NCBI GenBank assembly: GCA_947176545.1
Contig: CAMWRB010000011.1
Span: 1-16,546, forward strand
Length of the DNA stretch: 16,546 nucleotides
Direction: 5' to 3'
Source of the DNA: an uncultured Porphyromonadaceae bacterium
GTDB taxonomy: Bacteria; Bacteroidota; Bacteroidia; Bacteroidales; Muribaculaceae
Positions 14,585 through 16,546 of this stretch are shown in pieces; the first letter of the stretch is position 1; the number at the start of each line of letters is the position of its first letter. The notes below the pieces were generated by a model. That model ran no database searches. It had not been told where the DNA came from and saw only the letters and a list, made by a program, of their open reading frames with translations. The position numbers were made by a program, and so were the translations under genes.

Positions 14585-15738
14585 AGATATTACACTTACT
14601 CTTAGACCATAACTTCGTCAAAGGACCTCGACAGCGGTTTGAGCAGTACTATCCGGGACAAAATATATTTGTCATACATAGTACCAAGCCTGCCGACACA
14701 TTGTCCAAATATCCGGACGGATTTATAGTCCTTGATATGAACCTTCCTGAGAATCAGGCAAAGGTTGTCGAGATATGCAGACGTGAGGGAGTGGATAAAT
14801 TGCTATTGCATGGTCTTAATCGTTATCAACCGACGCTGGTACGCGACATCAAAGCACAAAATAGTAAGCTGACGGTATACTGGATGTTCTGGGGTTATGA
14901 CCTATATGAGACTTTATCATATGAAAAGGGATATCGGCTGATAGATGACCGATTTAATCCCCTGCGCAGGGATTGTCTGGTGAAACCTTATCCAATCCTG
15001 CGTTACGTCAAGAGATTGATGAACCGTTATCGTCCCGACGCATACAAGCAGTTGATGGGGATGGCAGATTATTTTTGTTTCTGGAACAAGGGAGATTATG
15101 ACCTGCTCAAGGATAATTTCAATTTGCCGATACGATATAAATTCTTCGCATACAGTGCAAACATGCCAGGGGATAAGCCACAATATATGTTTGACCTCAA
15201 AGAACGTACCACAACGCGAATTATGGTCAATCATCAGGCGTCCCTCTATGGTAACCACTCAACGATATTCAGGCGTCTCAATGAAATAGACCCGGACAAT
15301 TCACTCGAAAAGGTTGTCCCCCTTTCGTATGGTATCCCCGCCGTACGTAAGAGAACAATCCTGGAGGGTCGCAGGTATTTCGCGGATAAGTTCCTGCCGA
15401 TACTTGATTATATGCCACGGGAGCAATATTTTGATATGCTCCAATCCATAGATGTTGCAATTTTCGGGCAAAGGCGTCAGGAAGCATCCGGAAATATCAT
15501 ACATATGCTTAAGAATGGTGTCAAGGTTTTTCTCAGAAATGATAATAATCTTTTGAAATACTACCGTGACAAGGGATATCTCATCTATTCATTTGAGGAT
15601 GACTTGAAAGATATGGAGTCACTTAAGGCACTTTCACTTGAGCAACAGAAACACAATCGTGAATGCTACCTTGCAAATCTCATATATTACGATGATTTCA
15701 TGCCTCAGCTATTTGAAGAACAGACACTTAAGGCATAA
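14581..15738 (+). CDS. WecF-like glycosyltransferase (GT56; TDP-Fuc4NAc transferase-like)
   Basis: The 385-residue protein resembles WecF/RffT, which transfers Fuc4NAc from TDP-Fuc4NAc to lipid-linked sugars in enterobacterial common antigen. Shared features in order are HGLN at 77-80 (HGQF in WecF), WGYDLYE at 104-110 (WGADLYE in WecF), VNHQASLYGNH at 216-226, VVPLSYG at 245-251 and FGQRRQEASGN at 295-305, where WecF has FARQQGIGT. It is longer than WecF, with an extra stretch about 111-160. I recognise the family from these motifs, not from a search. It is translationally coupled to the polymerase gene by an ATGA overlap. A sugar donor made by the upstream aminotransferase and GNAT protein would fit. 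The final ~30 residues are variable. No other donor can be excluded from sequence alone. Confidence 0.78.
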   Translation: MKILHLLLDHNFVKGPRQRFEQYYPGQNIFVIHSTKPADTLSKYPDGFIVLDMNLPENQAKVVEICRREGVDKLLLHGLNRYQPTLVRDIKAQNSKLTVYWMFWGYDLYETLSYEKGYRLIDDRFNPLRRDCLVKPYPILRYVKRLMNRYRPDAYKQLMGMADYFCFWNKGDYDLLKDNFNLPIRYKFFAYSANMPGDKPQYMFDLKERTTTRIMVNHQASLYGNHSTIFRRLNEIDPDNSLEKVVPLSYGIPAVRKRTILEGRRYFADKFLPILDYMPREQYFDMLQSIDVAIFGQRRQEASGNIIHMLKNGVKVFLRNDNNLLKYYRDKGYLIYSFEDDLKDMESLKALSLEQQKHNRECYLANLIYYDDFMPQLFEEQTLKA

Positions 15739-15755
15739 GTAATTATAACGTTGAT

Positions 15756-16546
15756 ATGGAGTTAAAACCGAAAGTCACAATTGTATGCACTGTCTATAAT
15801 CATGCGCTCTATCTGCGTGATTGTCTGGATGGATTTGTGATGCAGCAGACTGACTTTCCTTTCGAAGCCATAGTTCATGATGACTGTTCTACCGATGAGT
15901 CAAAATCCATCATAGCCGAGTATGCAGCTAAATATCCTGACATCATAAAGCCAATATATGAGACTGAAAACCAGTATAGTCATCATGACGGCTCATTACG
16001 TCGTGCAGTCGAAAGGCATATTCGGGGCGAGTATGTTGCAATCTGCGAGGGAGATGATTATTGGATTGATTCAAACAAATTGCAACGCCAGATAGATTTT
16101 CTTGAAGCCAATCCTGATTATACCCTCTCATTTCACGCAGTGCGAATTGAATCAGACCGGAAAGATAAGGCGGGACTGCTTAGCGGACTCCGCCCCGGGG
16201 AATATTCGGCAGACGACATTATAAAGAGCTGGAGTGTGCCGACATGTTCAGCCGTTATGAAGAGTGAATATTACACGGGACGACCTTATGACAAACGTTT
16301 TGTTGTGGGTGATAATGTAATTTGGCTCAATTGCTTAAAACATGGGAAAGCATATTGTCATCCTGAACAGATGGCTGTATATCGACGTCTTTCTACAGGT
16401 TGGACATATCGTAATTATTCCAGAACAAAAGACGCATTGGCGGTATGCCGGAAATACATGACCCATCTGGAACTTCTTGCGGGATTTTTCCCAAAGGTTG
16501 CCGATGCCGGTATTAGAGAGAAACAGATGGAATATGCCTCCCGTAT
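15756..16546 (+). CDS. Family 2 glycosyltransferase, 5' part (runs off the right edge)
   Basis: The frame opens at ATG 15756 and is still open at the window edge, giving 263 residues of an incomplete protein. It is a GT-A fold glycosyltransferase. VTIVCTVYNHALYL at 7-20 starts the nucleotide-binding domain, HDDCSTDES at 41-49 holds the donor-binding aspartates, and CEGDDYWID at 97-105 contains the metal-binding DxD-like motif. Residues about 106-230 look like the acceptor-binding part. It probably adds one sugar of the repeat unit in the cytoplasm. It begins 17 bases after the WecF-like gene, so the operon continues past the window. Donor and linkage cannot be read from the sequence. Confidence 0.9.
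   Translation, partial: MELKPKVTIVCTVYNHALYLRDCLDGFVMQQTDFPFEAIVHDDCSTDESKSIIAEYAAKYPDIIKPIYETENQYSHHDGSLRRAVERHIRGEYVAICEGDDYWIDSNKLQRQIDFLEANPDYTLSFHAVRIESDRKDKAGLLSGLRPGEYSADDIIKSWSVPTCSAVMKSEYYTGRPYDKRFVVGDNVIWLNCLKHGKAYCHPEQMAVYRRLSTGWTYRNYSRTKDALAVCRKYMTHLELLAGFFPKVADAGIREKQMEYASR

Noticed and set aside
1..16546. CRISPR arrays, tRNA/rRNA genes, insertion sequences or prophage genes
   Set aside because: No regularly spaced repeats, tRNA-like folds, transposase motifs or phage genes were seen while reading both strands.

Overview
The window looks like a Bacteroidales chromosome, possibly Muribaculaceae; the family-level guess is weak. Three things support this. The sugar-polymer export genes are of the Bacteroidetes type: a small Wza-like lipoprotein and a fused Wzc-like chain-length regulator/tyrosine kinase. 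A secreted protein ends in the 'GxYIVNGxK' tail common in this order. The promoter-like elements resemble the Bacteroidetes TAnnTTTG -7 box rather than the sigma70 TATAAT box.

Layout. Bases 1-1053 hold a sodium/calcium antiporter, an ordinary housekeeping transporter. Convergent to it, on the minus strand (1070-3031), is a secreted, divergent polysaccharide-deacetylase-like protein. A 399-base divergent intergenic region (3032-3430) follows, with a promoter-like element on each strand and a roughly 240-nt leader unusually rich in short perfect inverted repeats. From 3431 to the right edge every gene lies on the plus strand, closely spaced or overlapping, and forms one exopolysaccharide/capsule/O-antigen operon that runs out of the window.

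The operon reads in order: Wza-like export lipoprotein, Wzc-like co-polymerase/BY-kinase, Wzx-type flippase, a DegT-family nucleotide-sugar aminotransferase, an ATP-grasp ligase, a small atypical DegT-fold PLP protein, a GNAT N-acetyltransferase, an exported serine beta-lactamase-like hydrolase, a Wzy-like polymerase, a WecF-like (GT56) glycosyltransferase, and the 5' part of a family 2 glycosyltransferase.

How they may work together (inference). The aminotransferase and GNAT protein could make an N-acylated 4-amino-4,6-dideoxy sugar nucleotide. The GT56-like enzyme, whose known relative transfers TDP-Fuc4NAc, could place that sugar on a lipid-linked repeat unit. Wzx flips the unit, Wzy polymerises it, and Wzc/Wza control length and export. 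The ATP-grasp ligase and the atypical PLP protein sit inside this sugar module with ATGA overlaps on both sides of the ligase. They suggest an extra modification, such as an amino-acyl or similar amide-linked group, and are the least explained part of the locus. No initiating phosphoglycosyltransferase and no dTDP-glucose (RmlA/RmlB) genes are visible, so the locus is incomplete here or uses genes elsewhere.
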